From: Hyaloperonospora brassicae
Lineage: Eukaryota > Oomycota > Peronosporomycetes > Peronosporales > Peronosporaceae
Direction of reading: 5' to 3'
Length of the DNA: 64,000 bases
Assembly: GCA_947650285.1 (NCBI GenBank)
Contig: CANTFL010001013.1
Location: 1-64,000 of the forward strand
Shown: one piece after another, positions 47,780 to 57,583 of the stretch
How positions within the stretch are numbered: position 1 is the first letter of the stretch
Layout of the letters: every line of letters begins with the position of its first letter
The notes under the pieces: model-generated
The model's input: only the letters and a program-made list of their open reading frames with translations
Told to the model about the DNA's origin: nothing
Databases searched by the model: none
Translations under genes and position numbers: made by a program

Positions 47780-49380
47780 CTAAGGCTTCTCCAGATCAGC
47801 CTGAGCCCGCAAAAAGTCGACAAACTCCATTCCTGTGGCCAAGAACTCGCGGGCGAAGGCTGGAAGCAAGCGGCGCTCTGGCGTCAATGGGGGTAGCAGA
47901 AACTCCGCTTCAACCTTATCACGAACGCTCATGAAGCCTTCTTCGGGGTTCCGATCGGGAATGCCGAACTCGCGGATATGCATCAATGACAGTTGGGTTT
48001 GAGTCGCCGAATTGAAGTACATCGTACCGCGTACGCGCCGCACCGTTCCAATACATGCTGGGGACTCTCCAGCGTCCAACAAGTGACGGCTGATACGCAC
48101 CTTATCACGCGTGTCGTCGCAAAACTCAATGACACCGCGACCATCGGGCGCTTTCTTGCAGCAGTCCTCCAGTTTGACGTACAAGCTATCGGTCTTAGGC
48201 AGGTTCGCCGTAGTTGACACGTAGAAGCGAATGTCTGGCGTCATGTCCATCGTGTGGGTCTCCTCGTCCATTTCTTGTCGCATCTTCAGTGTTGTGCTAA
48301 ACCACCGGGACGGGCGTGTAGATATTTTTTCCAATTGCAACTCACTCGTCAGTCTGACGTTGTACTCAAACGACTCATGTACGATTGACACCTGATATGA
48401 TTCGGACTCCTTGATCAATGTCATTCCAAGACGTTTCTCCGCGTATATCTTTGTCCATGAGGTGTGTTGAGACGCGATCATCGAGTAGAAAGAATGAGTA
48501 ACGCCTTTGTCACCAAGGGCAACGCTGTGAGCCCTCTGCAACTTCATCGGCGGTCGTCGTGGCCGTCTTCCACCTCCACCGCCCCCACCGCCTCCACCGC
48601 CGCTGCCATCATAGCCAGACATATCCTCTTCCGTACGGTTATTCTGACCTCCCCATCCCTCCTGCTCATCGTCGGAGTAGCTTCCCCAGTCGCCTTCCTC
48701 GCTTTGGCCTTCTGCATCGGATTGGACGTCTTGATTTAGATTCTCGACTGCGGCCTGTGCCCGTTGCTTTTGCTTTGCTATCAGGACGGAATCGTACAGT
48801 TCCCGTGCAGAGCGACCTCGCTCAAACTCGTCCTCTAGTTTCTTGATGCTGGCCAGCATAATTGATTCATCGTCGAATGAACGTGGGAGATTAATCAAGT
48901 AGTGGTGTCCAAAACGAACAAAGGCTTTGGCACTTGTAGCACCTGGATTCAAATGTTCAAATCTGGACAACTTTATCATTTGCTGGATGAATCTGGCACA
49001 AAATGTTGCCCCTGCATGCTCGTACCACTGGCGTCCATTCATAAAGCATATCAGGTGCGCTTGGTGCAGATGGGTGTTGCCGTGTTCACTGTGACGCTTA
49101 CCAAAATAATCCTGGAAGCCAATTTTCTCTTGTTGAGACGCAGCACCCTCGAAAAGCACTAAACTTGAGCCTTCGTGATGGAAATTTTGATTCGAACGAA
49201 AAGGCATGCGTGCACCAAGCTCTTGCTCAATCATACGTATGTGCTCTTCGATTCGCAGGATTACGTCGCCGGGTCCAACGATCTCTGCTACGTACAAATC
49301 GGAACGCAGGATATTTGGATGAAACTTGAACGTCAGACGCGTGGAGCTGTCTGCTTTTGTTTCGAACAAAATCTTTCGAG
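47780..49380 (-). CDS. Probable C-terminal continuation of the RdRP gene in another frame
   Basis: About 530 codons stay open on the minus strand, overlapping the last 37 nt of the upstream 2190-codon frame. No ATG occurs until nearly 50 codons in, and the family-like sequence starts before it, so an independent start is unlikely. Visible features: LYVAEIVGPGDVILRIEEHI near the beginning (KH-like GxxG pattern, weak); an acidic linker; a glycine run followed by an Arg/Pro-rich tail (GGGGGGRRPRRPP) at mid-length; and a conserved-looking C-terminal half with no family I can name. It is best read as the missing end of the helicase-RdRP-nucleotidyltransferase protein. The frames are joined by a missing base in the T6 tract, by frameshifting, or by an unrecognised intron. 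Confidence 0.6.
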
Positions 49381-52300
49381 AAAAAAGTCCTTGGCCTCGT
49401 GGATACGTGTGCTGAGCGCGTGACTGAGCGTGATTCGACTTGTCTGCTCCTCGCGGTGCGTCAGCAGATACTTGATGTCACCTTGTGCGATCACCAACTG
49501 ATGAAGTGCGATGTGGCACTCCGACCGAAACAACGAGATTGCTTCTGGATCCAACTCCGTGTTGTTCTCTTCATCCAGTGGGTCTGTAAACGCATAGTCA
49601 CAAGTCGGAGTGGACAATTTCGCGTAAAAGTCGAAGAATGCAAGGAGAACATCAGCTGCTGAAAGTGCGGATGTGTCATTCGTTCCTGAGACTAAGCCAG
49701 TAAGCAATTCAGTCCAGAACGTAATTTCCGAATCGATGTCGTTGTCCTTCAAGATCTCTTTCACGGTAATGGGCCCAATACTGATCGGCTGGACGAAATT
49801 CTGTTCGGTGCAGAACCGCAAAAACAGCCAAATAAAGCCTGTGGGCGAAAACATGTTCAAGCCTCCACCTGAGCGTCGTCGAATGAGCCCGACACATTTC
49901 CCCCATCGTACCAAAAAGTAAACACACGGCCAAAAAAAGTTGTACCTCTCCATGTACGTGCGGAACAAGCGAGTTTTCACAGGCCCATTCGAAAGCTTGC
50001 ACATCTCGACGGACCATTGCTGAAAAGAAAACGATAGAAGAGGAACGCGAATATCATCTTTGAGAACAATGTTGTCGTGCGAGCCCTCTAAAGCCTGAGC
50101 AATGGCCTGCAACGAGCCACGATTGGATGAACAGCAAACCATCACATCCAAATCAGACTGTTTCTCAAACGTGAGCAGTCCAGAGGAACCGAACAGGATG
50201 AGATCTAGCTCTTTTTTCTGCACGTTGCTAGGCATCTCAGAGCGCAACGAAGACACTGCAACCAGTCGATCAAATAAGTCCGCCAGCAGCTCTTCAGTGT
50301 TCGTCGCGATTTCGGCCAAAATGCACAATTGCAACTTCGGAATCGTTTTGGCGTATATGGACAAACGAACTGGAGTCCACAGCTTGAAATGTGTGTTGCC
50401 AGTATTGCTCGTTTTGACTGTCACTAGTAGATCGATCACGATCCACGGAAAACTCAAACAGCGCGACAATGCGTCAGAATCGTCATGAGCAACGAAGTAG
50501 CATGCGGCAGCGAATTTGAGCTCTTCGCCCTTTTCGAAGGTGGAGATGTCGTGATCAAACTGGGCTCGGAATGAAGCTTGTAGAGCGTAAAATGCATCCT
50601 TGCACTGTTCTCCATAGCGGAAATAGTCGGCTTTGTACTCACTTCGCGGCTCCACGATCATGCCGGTAGCGAGCTCTGCCTCGGTTTGCGCTCCTGACAT
50701 GAGCAATAGAGCATGGACACGTAACTTGTACTGGCGGTAGAGGACTCTCGCCTGAGCGAGATAGTCCATGTAGCCCGTTGTGAGAAAGTGATCGTCACGC
50801 AACGGCATTTGGCTAGCACCCGTCGTCGTTGTGCTGTCGAAAATGGCCTTACAACGGCGATACATCTTGCCCAGAATTTTCCTCGACGGGTACGAGGGCT
50901 TTTCCTTATTTTGCATAAAGTCCGGATAGCTTGTTGGTGCAAGCTCCCGCACAATTTCCAGGTCTTTCTCAGCACGAAGACTGTCGACTTGCTTTGAGCA
51001 AACACGTGCCAATATCTTCGCGTTTTCGTCAAAGCTTCCTTCATCAACCGAGTCGCACAGCGCGAGATGGGCATTCGAGGCGACTCCAAGAATATCATCC
51101 TGGATCGAGTGAACGTAAAAGTCGACCAGCCCGTCATCGTCCGTCGACTGGTGATATCGATCGCCCCGGGGACTCGTGTCTCCTCCGTTATCTTCGTCGA
51201 AGGTCATGGGCTCGTGAATTTTGGTTCGACACGGAATCAACCGCTCGTCCCATATTACGACAAATGTGTCTCCATCCAAATCCCCGCCTGTGCATTCGTC
51301 AGGATGCGGTCGTGGCCCTTCGCACGGAAACACAATGCAGTCTTTGAGCTGGCGCAGTTGTGGAGGCACGTCTGTCCTGCAATAAAGGACACGAATATCG
51401 CCGGGGTGGTGGCAAGGGCTTCGATGAACAACAACGTCGACACCATCCAGAGCCACATAATTATCCGCTCCTGTTTCGTCGTCAGTCACCGAATACTGCA
51501 CGAAAACTTCTCCATATTTCAGCGTCCCGGTGAAGTCCGCCACGCCCATCAATGTGCGTCCCTCTGCGATTGGAATTCTGGCACGCATGACCGTGTTTGC
51601 CAACCGATAATGGTAGATTGTTCTTGCCAGCGAAGAAAGAAATTCGTCAGCCAGAACCTTCACCCCAAGTCTACGGACAAGAACGTCGATTTGCCATATA
51701 ATTGATGATGGCAGCACAGCCTTCAACTCAAAGTATGCGCCCTCGTCGGAAGCGATGAGCGAGCTGAGGTCGCTCAAAAACTCATCTTGCAGCTCCATGA
51801 ACACGTCTTCGCTTATTCCGAGATCGTTCAGGATCAGCACACTCTGGCGGGTCAAGTTCGCCTCTGATTTACCGGAGCATGCGACAATTTCGAGCATGGT
51901 GTGGAAGGATGTGAATTTCGACATGCTTTCACGAAGCACAATGCATTCACCTTGGTCGGGGTTTGCTTTGCCGAGGTCGGATACCACCAAAACCCCTTTG
52001 GCACCTCCAAGACGAATTTGGAAAGCTGAAGGTGTACAGGACAAACGGAGCTCCTTCACAATGTTTTCCGCCCCAAGCAGAGTGATCTCGCCGCACCCAT
52101 CCGTGAATATGTGCTTGTCATTCTTGATATCATCTATTGGATTATCAAGTACACTCTGATTGACGCTAAACGCCTCTTTCGTGGATGAGAAGGCTTGGCC
52201 GAGACGCTTCAAATACTTTGCCGGCGACTTCAAAGATGAGAGGTCTCCAATCCATGACCTGATTTCGTGGTGATCCAACAAAGTGAAGATCGCACTGCTG

Positions 52301-55300
52301 TTGCGCACTTGACTTAGTGAGCATCCGAGGAATCGAAACTTTACAGCTTTCATGTGTGGAATCTCAATCCCGTTTTTCAAGACATTCCGAATGCGTTTTA
52401 CAATCATCACAGATGTGTAGTCCATCCGCTCCATGTTGTCATCGCGGAAATACACGTACATGAAATTCTCCGCCCCCCAATGACGGAACACACGATTGCT
52501 TGGAGCTGGCTCCGGGTGGCAATATACGATGCGTGAAGGCGTTACGATCACTTTGTAAACCACAGGGCCTGGCTGCAACGATAAGCTGGTACAGAGTCCT
52601 ACTAGCACAGCGCGCTCGTTTTGGAGAAAACGCAAAAACTGGTCAGTTATACTGATACGACTCGGGCGTGGACGGAACGAAAGAAGCGCTTTTTCCTGAA
52701 CGTCGTCGTCGAGATCCGTAAGAAGGTCATAAAATTCCGGAGGAAAGATTCCATTCGTAAAATAGCTGCAGTCGGAGAGAAGGCACTGCAAGGCATATGC
52801 CACGCGTAAGCTGAAGCGCAGTCTGGTCGATGCAATAGCCTTTTTCTCATTTGTCACATTTGTCACTGGGATGTTTGTTTCTCGGACCTCGACCTCGAAT
52901 TTCGAAAAGTACACGCGAAGGTTCCATAGGTCGGTCTTCAAACAGTCGGATCGAGACAACGTTATGCAGTACACGAGGGAGTGCGACTGGCATCTCCTGC
53001 AGTCACGCTGATCTTCGACGTAGAACGATGGAGGAATTCGAAGAGCGAGGTACACACAAGCAACGCGCGTAGATGTGGAAGTCAGATCGAACCATACGAG
53101 CGGCTCGCAGAGTGCCCGCATGTCAAAATCCACGCGGCAATAGCCAAAATTTATCGTCAACGCATCTGCAGCCATCTCTAGTATTCCCGTATTGCCAAAA
53201 CTTTCGAATTCCACGAATGCACCTGCAGGAGTGAATAACCCACGATGTAGTCCAACGTTGTCAATGTTTTCTGCAAATACTCCGCTTGCCGCACTCTCGA
53301 TGTCATCACTTTCAAAACGCATCCAGAAAGATTGTTGCTCAATCAAGAAATTTACACCGGAGCTCAGCGTATTGTACGAGGAGTAGATGTCTTGGTCTGG
53401 AGGGGCCGCTAGCGTGCACAAACCAATGCGCTCATCCACTATTCGAACGGAGGCGAAGTCACTGACCCGTTCCAGAATGCACATTTGCAATCGCTTGTCG
53501 GCATCGATAAAAGCACCACCCAAAACGATGTTATATACTTTTTCAGCCACCGCATCGAATGTTGCTCGTTCTGGTAATTTTGTCGATCCTTCTTCCTGTG
53601 CAAGGTCCAACGTATCAGCTTCTTTCTCTTGGTAACAGTCCATCAACTTGGCTACAATGGCCTTGGACTCTAACCTCGACGCATCCGCTTTTGCCATCAA
53701 AACCAGCCTTTTCTCATTTTCAACTAGTTTCTGATTGCGTTCGATTCCGACCGCTGAGCAGAAGATAACAAACGTGCTATTCTTATGACGTGCTCGACCC
53801 CGACTTTGGATGAGACTCGTAATTCCAATGACTCCGTCGAATTGGATCACCAGTGAACATTCAGGCACGTCAAGGCCTTCCTCGAGCACATTGGTTGCTA
53901 CCAAAAGCCGGATGCGTCCCTGTCTAAAGCGGTCCAACGTTGGTCGTTGCTCCTCTTCCCACGACATGCCTTCATACGAATTGTGTCCGACGAAGCGTGT
54001 AGGATTGAGCTCACGCAGCACGTCCAAGGCTTCCATTGCTTTTGCCAGCAAAATAGCGGTTTTCCGGCGCCGAACGAATACGATTGCGCGGGAGCTGTGG
54101 TCGAATTCGGCTTTCACGATACACTTTGCAACAAGATGCACGCGATTTGAAATGTCAGCTCCCGTGAATGTATCCAATGGAAAGTGGGTCAATGCGGGGC
54201 TCATCGTAGCGCAGTACGCTTGTTCGATCAGCGCGAAAGTTCGTCTTCCCTTCTTGGAATCTGCACCTTGCAATTCAGCGAATATCCTGCGCAATCGTTC
54301 AGCAACAGTGGCCGCACCATGAATACTCAAGGTATAGAAGCTTGACGCGACTTTTTGCAGGTGTTTCAAAATTAGTTCCAAGTCAGACCGTGGGCGTGTA
54401 CTTGTTTCGAACCCCGGCGTCTCACTACAAGCGCTGTTTTCCAGTGCGTACTGTTCCCGTGCCTTCTTTTCTGCTTGCGTTCGTAATAGTCGAAGCTTGG
54501 CAAGAAATTGCGACAATTCCATGTCGTTGGTGTCGTAGTTGGACTCGAAAGGCATCACTTGCCCGTTTGCCAGTCTGGTAATTTGCAGATAGAATGACAC
54601 GACATAGTGCTTAATGCCTTCACGGAGCTTTCGCTCGGAGTCACCTTCCTCCACAGTGACCCATTGCGCTTCTTTCGGAATAAAGCTCGATTCCAAATCT
54701 TCCGCTGCAATCGTGGGAAAGTTTATGGCGGCATTGAACGCCTTTACAAGCTTTCTCAACGCGACTTGCCCAGACGTATCACGCACTGCTTCGCCAAATG
54801 GCGAGGCTGTGAGAGCAAGAACATGCGGCCGAAACCGGAGGTCCACCGTTGCCAGTACTTTCAGAAGCTCGCAATACGGGTGGTTTCCAGTAGCATGGTG
54901 CGCTTCGTCGAACACCATCATACTATAATCCGTGATCTTCGTGCGCCCGTTGAACAGCAAATTTAAAAAGTACTGAGGCGTTGCTACCACTGCATCCACA
55001 ACATCATCAGCTTTGATAAAAGCGCTCATTGCGGCTGCTGTATGCCCATGCTGCCCTGAAAACTCCTTGACTGTGAAATTCGACTCACGCCGGGTATACG
55101 CCGCTTGCTGCGACACTAGAGGCCCTGTTGGTACAAAAAAGACCACCAACTTGTGCGGGTTCAAGCGCTTCATCTCTTCCATCACTTTGATCGCCACCAG
55201 AGTCTTGCCACATCCAGTAGGCAGATACACAATGGTGTTCTCAAGCAAAGCCGAGAGCGTCAGCTCCACTTGGTACCGCCGCAGCTTCGACATTTTTGCT

Positions 55301-55905
55301 TTTGGCGTGAATTGGCTCCGAATAGACGCTTCCGTGTGCCGAATCACCGGTAGCACGTCAGCCTTTTGCACCTTGTCGCCCGTTCCGACCTGCAAAAGCT
55401 CCTGAAGGCGTAGAATCTTCAACGGCAGATGCATCTCTTGCAGCTGTCGCAAAATCACCCCCCACTTTCTCGCCTTGTTTCCCCCTGCCATGCCGTACGG
55501 CAAGCATTGGTCCAGCACACAGGTACATGCTCTCGAGTCCAGCAACAGCATCGACTCTTTCGGTAGTTCGTCCAAGAACCCCTCCGACGCCACTTTTGCG
55601 TTGCACGTCAAGCAACACAACTCATACGGCAACCGCTCGCGCTTGAACGCGTTCGTCGTGCGGATCTTCGTGAACTCGAGTGGCGGCGACACGCCCTTCT
55701 GACTGTACACTCTCCAGCTGCCGTCGGCTTCTTGTGGCTGGGCTTCGAGCTGCCCGTCGCACAGCAGCGTCTTGTCCAGCGTGAGGTGCACGGCCGTGGC
55801 GTTCTCGAGGACGAACGACAGCTGCGAGTGGCGGGCCACGAGGCGGTCGCAGCCTTTGCACGCAATGCCCCACGCGCCATCCACTACGACAGTCATCGCA
55901 GTCAT
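49333..55905 (-). CDS. RDR1: Dicer-type helicase / RNA-dependent RNA polymerase / nucleotidyltransferase fusion
   Basis: A 2190-codon single frame from the ATG at 55905. The N-terminus has two Cys pairs (CKGC 16-19 and CCLTC ~96-100), probably zinc-binding. A Dicer/RIG-I-like SF2 helicase follows: PTGCGKT (229-235), DEAH (333-336), LTASPFG, ATNVLEEGLDVP and QSRGRARH (~700). The cellular RdRP domain spans ~1115-1740, with VYKVIVTPSRIVYCHPEPAP, FTDGCGEITL and the catalytic DLDGD (1542-1546). A Trf4/Cid1-class nucleotidyltransferase spans ~1870-2120: LFGSSG (1904-1909), catalytic pair in SDLDV (Asp1918, Asp1920), and a PAP-associated region (VYFLVRWGK, GLNMFSPTGF, VLLAFFDFYAK). The expected third carboxylate is Glu1967 (SVEMC). 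It presumably makes dsRNA for Dicer. RdRPs with an N-terminal helicase are known from Dictyostelium and, as I recall, Phytophthora. Confidence 0.93.
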   Translation of the reverse strand: MTAMTVVVDGAWGIACKGCDRLVARHSQLSFVLENATAVHLTLDKTLLCDGQLEAQPQEADGSWRVYSQKGVSPPLEFTKIRTTNAFKRERLPYELCCLTCNAKVASEGFLDELPKESMLLLDSRACTCVLDQCLPYGMAGGNKARKWGVILRQLQEMHLPLKILRLQELLQVGTGDKVQKADVLPVIRHTEASIRSQFTPKAKMSKLRRYQVELTLSALLENTIVYLPTGCGKTLVAIKVMEEMKRLNPHKLVVFFVPTGPLVSQQAAYTRRESNFTVKEFSGQHGHTAAAMSAFIKADDVVDAVVATPQYFLNLLFNGRTKITDYSMMVFDEAHHATGNHPYCELLKVLATVDLRFRPHVLALTASPFGEAVRDTSGQVALRKLVKAFNAAINFPTIAAEDLESSFIPKEAQWVTVEEGDSERKLREGIKHYVVSFYLQITRLANGQVMPFESNYDTNDMELSQFLAKLRLLRTQAEKKAREQYALENSACSETPGFETSTRPRSDLELILKHLQKVASSFYTLSIHGAATVAERLRRIFAELQGADSKKGRRTFALIEQAYCATMSPALTHFPLDTFTGADISNRVHLVAKCIVKAEFDHSSRAIVFVRRRKTAILLAKAMEALDVLRELNPTRFVGHNSYEGMSWEEEQRPTLDRFRQGRIRLLVATNVLEEGLDVPECSLVIQFDGVIGITSLIQSRGRARHKNSTFVIFCSAVGIERNQKLVENEKRLVLMAKADASRLESKAIVAKLMDCYQEKEADTLDLAQEEGSTKLPERATFDAVAEKVYNIVLGGAFIDADKRLQMCILERVSDFASVRIVDERIGLCTLAAPPDQDIYSSYNTLSSGVNFLIEQQSFWMRFESDDIESAASGVFAENIDNVGLHRGLFTPAGAFVEFESFGNTGILEMAADALTINFGYCRVDFDMRALCEPLVWFDLTSTSTRVACVYLALRIPPSFYVEDQRDCRRCQSHSLVYCITLSRSDCLKTDLWNLRVYFSKFEVEVRETNIPVTNVTNEKKAIASTRLRFSLRVAYALQCLLSDCSYFTNGIFPPEFYDLLTDLDDDVQEKALLSFRPRPSRISITDQFLRFLQNERAVLVGLCTSLSLQPGPVVYKVIVTPSRIVYCHPEPAPSNRVFRHWGAENFMYVYFRDDNMERMDYTSVMIVKRIRNVLKNGIEIPHMKAVKFRFLGCSLSQVRNSSAIFTLLDHHEIRSWIGDLSSLKSPAKYLKRLGQAFSSTKEAFSVNQSVLDNPIDDIKNDKHIFTDGCGEITLLGAENIVKELRLSCTPSAFQIRLGGAKGVLVVSDLGKANPDQGECIVLRESMSKFTSFHTMLEIVACSGKSEANLTRQSVLILNDLGISEDVFMELQDEFLSDLSSLIASDEGAYFELKAVLPSSIIWQIDVLVRRLGVKVLADEFLSSLARTIYHYRLANTVMRARIPIAEGRTLMGVADFTGTLKYGEVFVQYSVTDDETGADNYVALDGVDVVVHRSPCHHPGDIRVLYCRTDVPPQLRQLKDCIVFPCEGPRPHPDECTGGDLDGDTFVVIWDERLIPCRTKIHEPMTFDEDNGGDTSPRGDRYHQSTDDDGLVDFYVHSIQDDILGVASNAHLALCDSVDEGSFDENAKILARVCSKQVDSLRAEKDLEIVRELAPTSYPDFMQNKEKPSYPSRKILGKMYRRCKAIFDSTTTTGASQMPLRDDHFLTTGYMDYLAQARVLYRQYKLRVHALLLMSGAQTEAELATGMIVEPRSEYKADYFRYGEQCKDAFYALQASFRAQFDHDISTFEKGEELKFAAACYFVAHDDSDALSRCLSFPWIVIDLLVTVKTSNTGNTHFKLWTPVRLSIYAKTIPKLQLCILAEIATNTEELLADLFDRLVAVSSLRSEMPSNVQKKELDLILFGSSGLLTFEKQSDLDVMVCCSSNRGSLQAIAQALEGSHDNIVLKDDIRVPLLSFSFQQWSVEMCKLSNGPVKTRLFRTYMERYNFFWPCVYFLVRWGKCVGLIRRRSGGGLNMFSPTGFIWLFLRFCTEQNFVQPISIGPITVKEILKDNDIDSEITFWTELLTGLVSGTNDTSALSAADVLLAFFDFYAKLSTPTCDYAFTDPLDEENNTELDPEAISLFRSECHIALHQLVIAQGDIKYLLTHREEQTSRITLSHALSTRIHEAKDFFLERFCSKQKQTAPRV
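49381..49386 (-). other. T6 tract at the frame break
   Basis: The minus strand reads GAC TTT TTT CTC in the RdRP frame. One extra T, or a -1 slip here, would carry the ribosome directly into the downstream 530-codon frame. Both frames are open only from roughly 49480 to 49333, so the join must lie in that interval. Confidence 0.55.
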
Positions 55906-57583
55906 TGGTGACTTGTCGCGCGGATCTGAGAGTGAGCGAGCAGCGGGAGGGCCAAATTCGGGCCTTCGTCGGTTGATACCGGTACTACCGGTAGAAAAAC
56001 AACGCCACGATTGGTGGTGATAGCTTCAACGTCCGTGTGACGTCACGTTTGCGTGTCAAAGCTGTTAACAAACGTAGTGACGATCCGGGGTCGGTGGCAT
56101 TTTCCTGGAAAAAGCAAGAGTCGCGACTTGCAGCTGTTGTTGCGATGACCGATTGTCGAGCGAGCACAGAAGTGAGGCATGTAGTGTTAATGTAAAGAGG
56201 TAGCGTGTGCGATTCGATCCGAGAGTTGGGCTACGACAGGTTGTTGAGTAAAGAAGGAGCTCTTGACTAACCGACACGGCGAGATGCGTCTTTGAGTTGA
56301 CGGCTCGCTTATAGTCAGCTCCCCTTAGTTTCTGGGCCATGCCTCGTTTAGATGATGTGTACGAGAGCGGAATGGATCGCTTTCGGCCGTGTTTGGACGA
56401 GAATGCACGAGTCGCTTACTCGTCCACCTTTAGCATCGTAGACCGAGCCACTCGTCGCTTCGGCAAATGTGTCGCGGACCGTGTCGTCGTACGCTACCTA
56501 AATGGCTTTGACGGACATACAGACGGACGACGGACGATTTCCTCCATGACAACGTAGTGCAGCCCTGCAACATCGGTTTCAGCTTCGCTAGCGCAACGAC
56601 GGCGTGGACTGTCATCACATTGTTGGAAAAAGTATATTGAAGGAACTGGAAGAACACCGACTAGTAAGACCGAGGCCCTGGTCAAAGTCGAGCATGTCAG
56701 GTGAGACGAACAGGTGTGTTAACACCACTTGTTACACGAAACAAGTCATTGCATTATTTGCTGCACTCACCGTTTGCAACTGCGCCAAGACGGACTGTAG
56801 ATTGAGCCTGTCGACTGCGACAGCAATGTCACGACTGTCGTTGCCTGTACGACGTCGTGTACTAAAGCGACCGACTCCTTCACAAGCTGAGGTCTGTGTA
56901 GTGGAGTCTTTGTCTTTATCGTTGCAGTCGGTGCAGTACAGGATATCCACCCCGACACAACGGACTGTGGCGAACATGCTGCGGCACAAGACTCAGCAGA
57001 ACCAGTAGCACCTGCATGTCATAATGCATGATCTGGAATGCACGCAGTCTTTGGTCCCTCTACTTTACTTGTTCACGTCTCTAACAAGTTACAAGTTATA
57101 TGCACAATAAAGATCCACCATGTTCCATTGTCGAGACCTTGACTGGAAGAAGGCACAGGGACAGTACACAATGCGTGAAGGTCTCCGTGTCCGACGAACC
57201 GCCCGATAAGGACGACCCGTGTCAATGCTCCATCATCTGTTTCCACTTGCAACACCGAATAACGGGATGTCACGGATAGCGCACAGTCTGCCTCTCTCTC
57301 GTTGACACGAAATCGGCGGTAAAGACAGGACGTAGAACAGTATCGCGCGTGCCATACCTCTTCTCTCTCTCTCTCTCTCTTTCCCATCTCGCACATGCTG
57401 CACACGTTTCTGTCTGCGTGTTGTGTCGGTTACTTCACACAAACCCCCACTGGACCAAACCGCGCGAGCACAAATTTGGTGCATCTCGTCGTATTTCTAA
57501 CGCCAGCCCACCCGCCGCGCTGCTGTGTTTTTCCCATTTCTAAACTCACGCGCGCTTAAGTTCGCACTCGATCAAAGAGGAAG
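55906..57583. other. Divergent intergenic region between the RdRP gene and MIC60
   Basis: It contains the promoters of both flanking genes. Short frames (for example plus 56339-56557 and 56604-57008) show no family. A TC run lies at 57362-57380. About 45 nt before the MIC60 ATG the sequence TTTTTCCCATTTCTAAAC resembles an oomycete initiator/flanking-promoter motif, although this is a loose match. Confidence 0.4.

Noticed and set aside
49333..55905. Calling the giant minus-strand gene a Dicer because of its helicase
   Set aside because: No PAZ or RNase III motifs are present; the DLDGD polymerase signature defines it as an RdRP.
56339..56557. 72-codon plus frame with an ATG
   Set aside because: No recognisable domain, no splice-consistent extension, and it lies in a promoter region.
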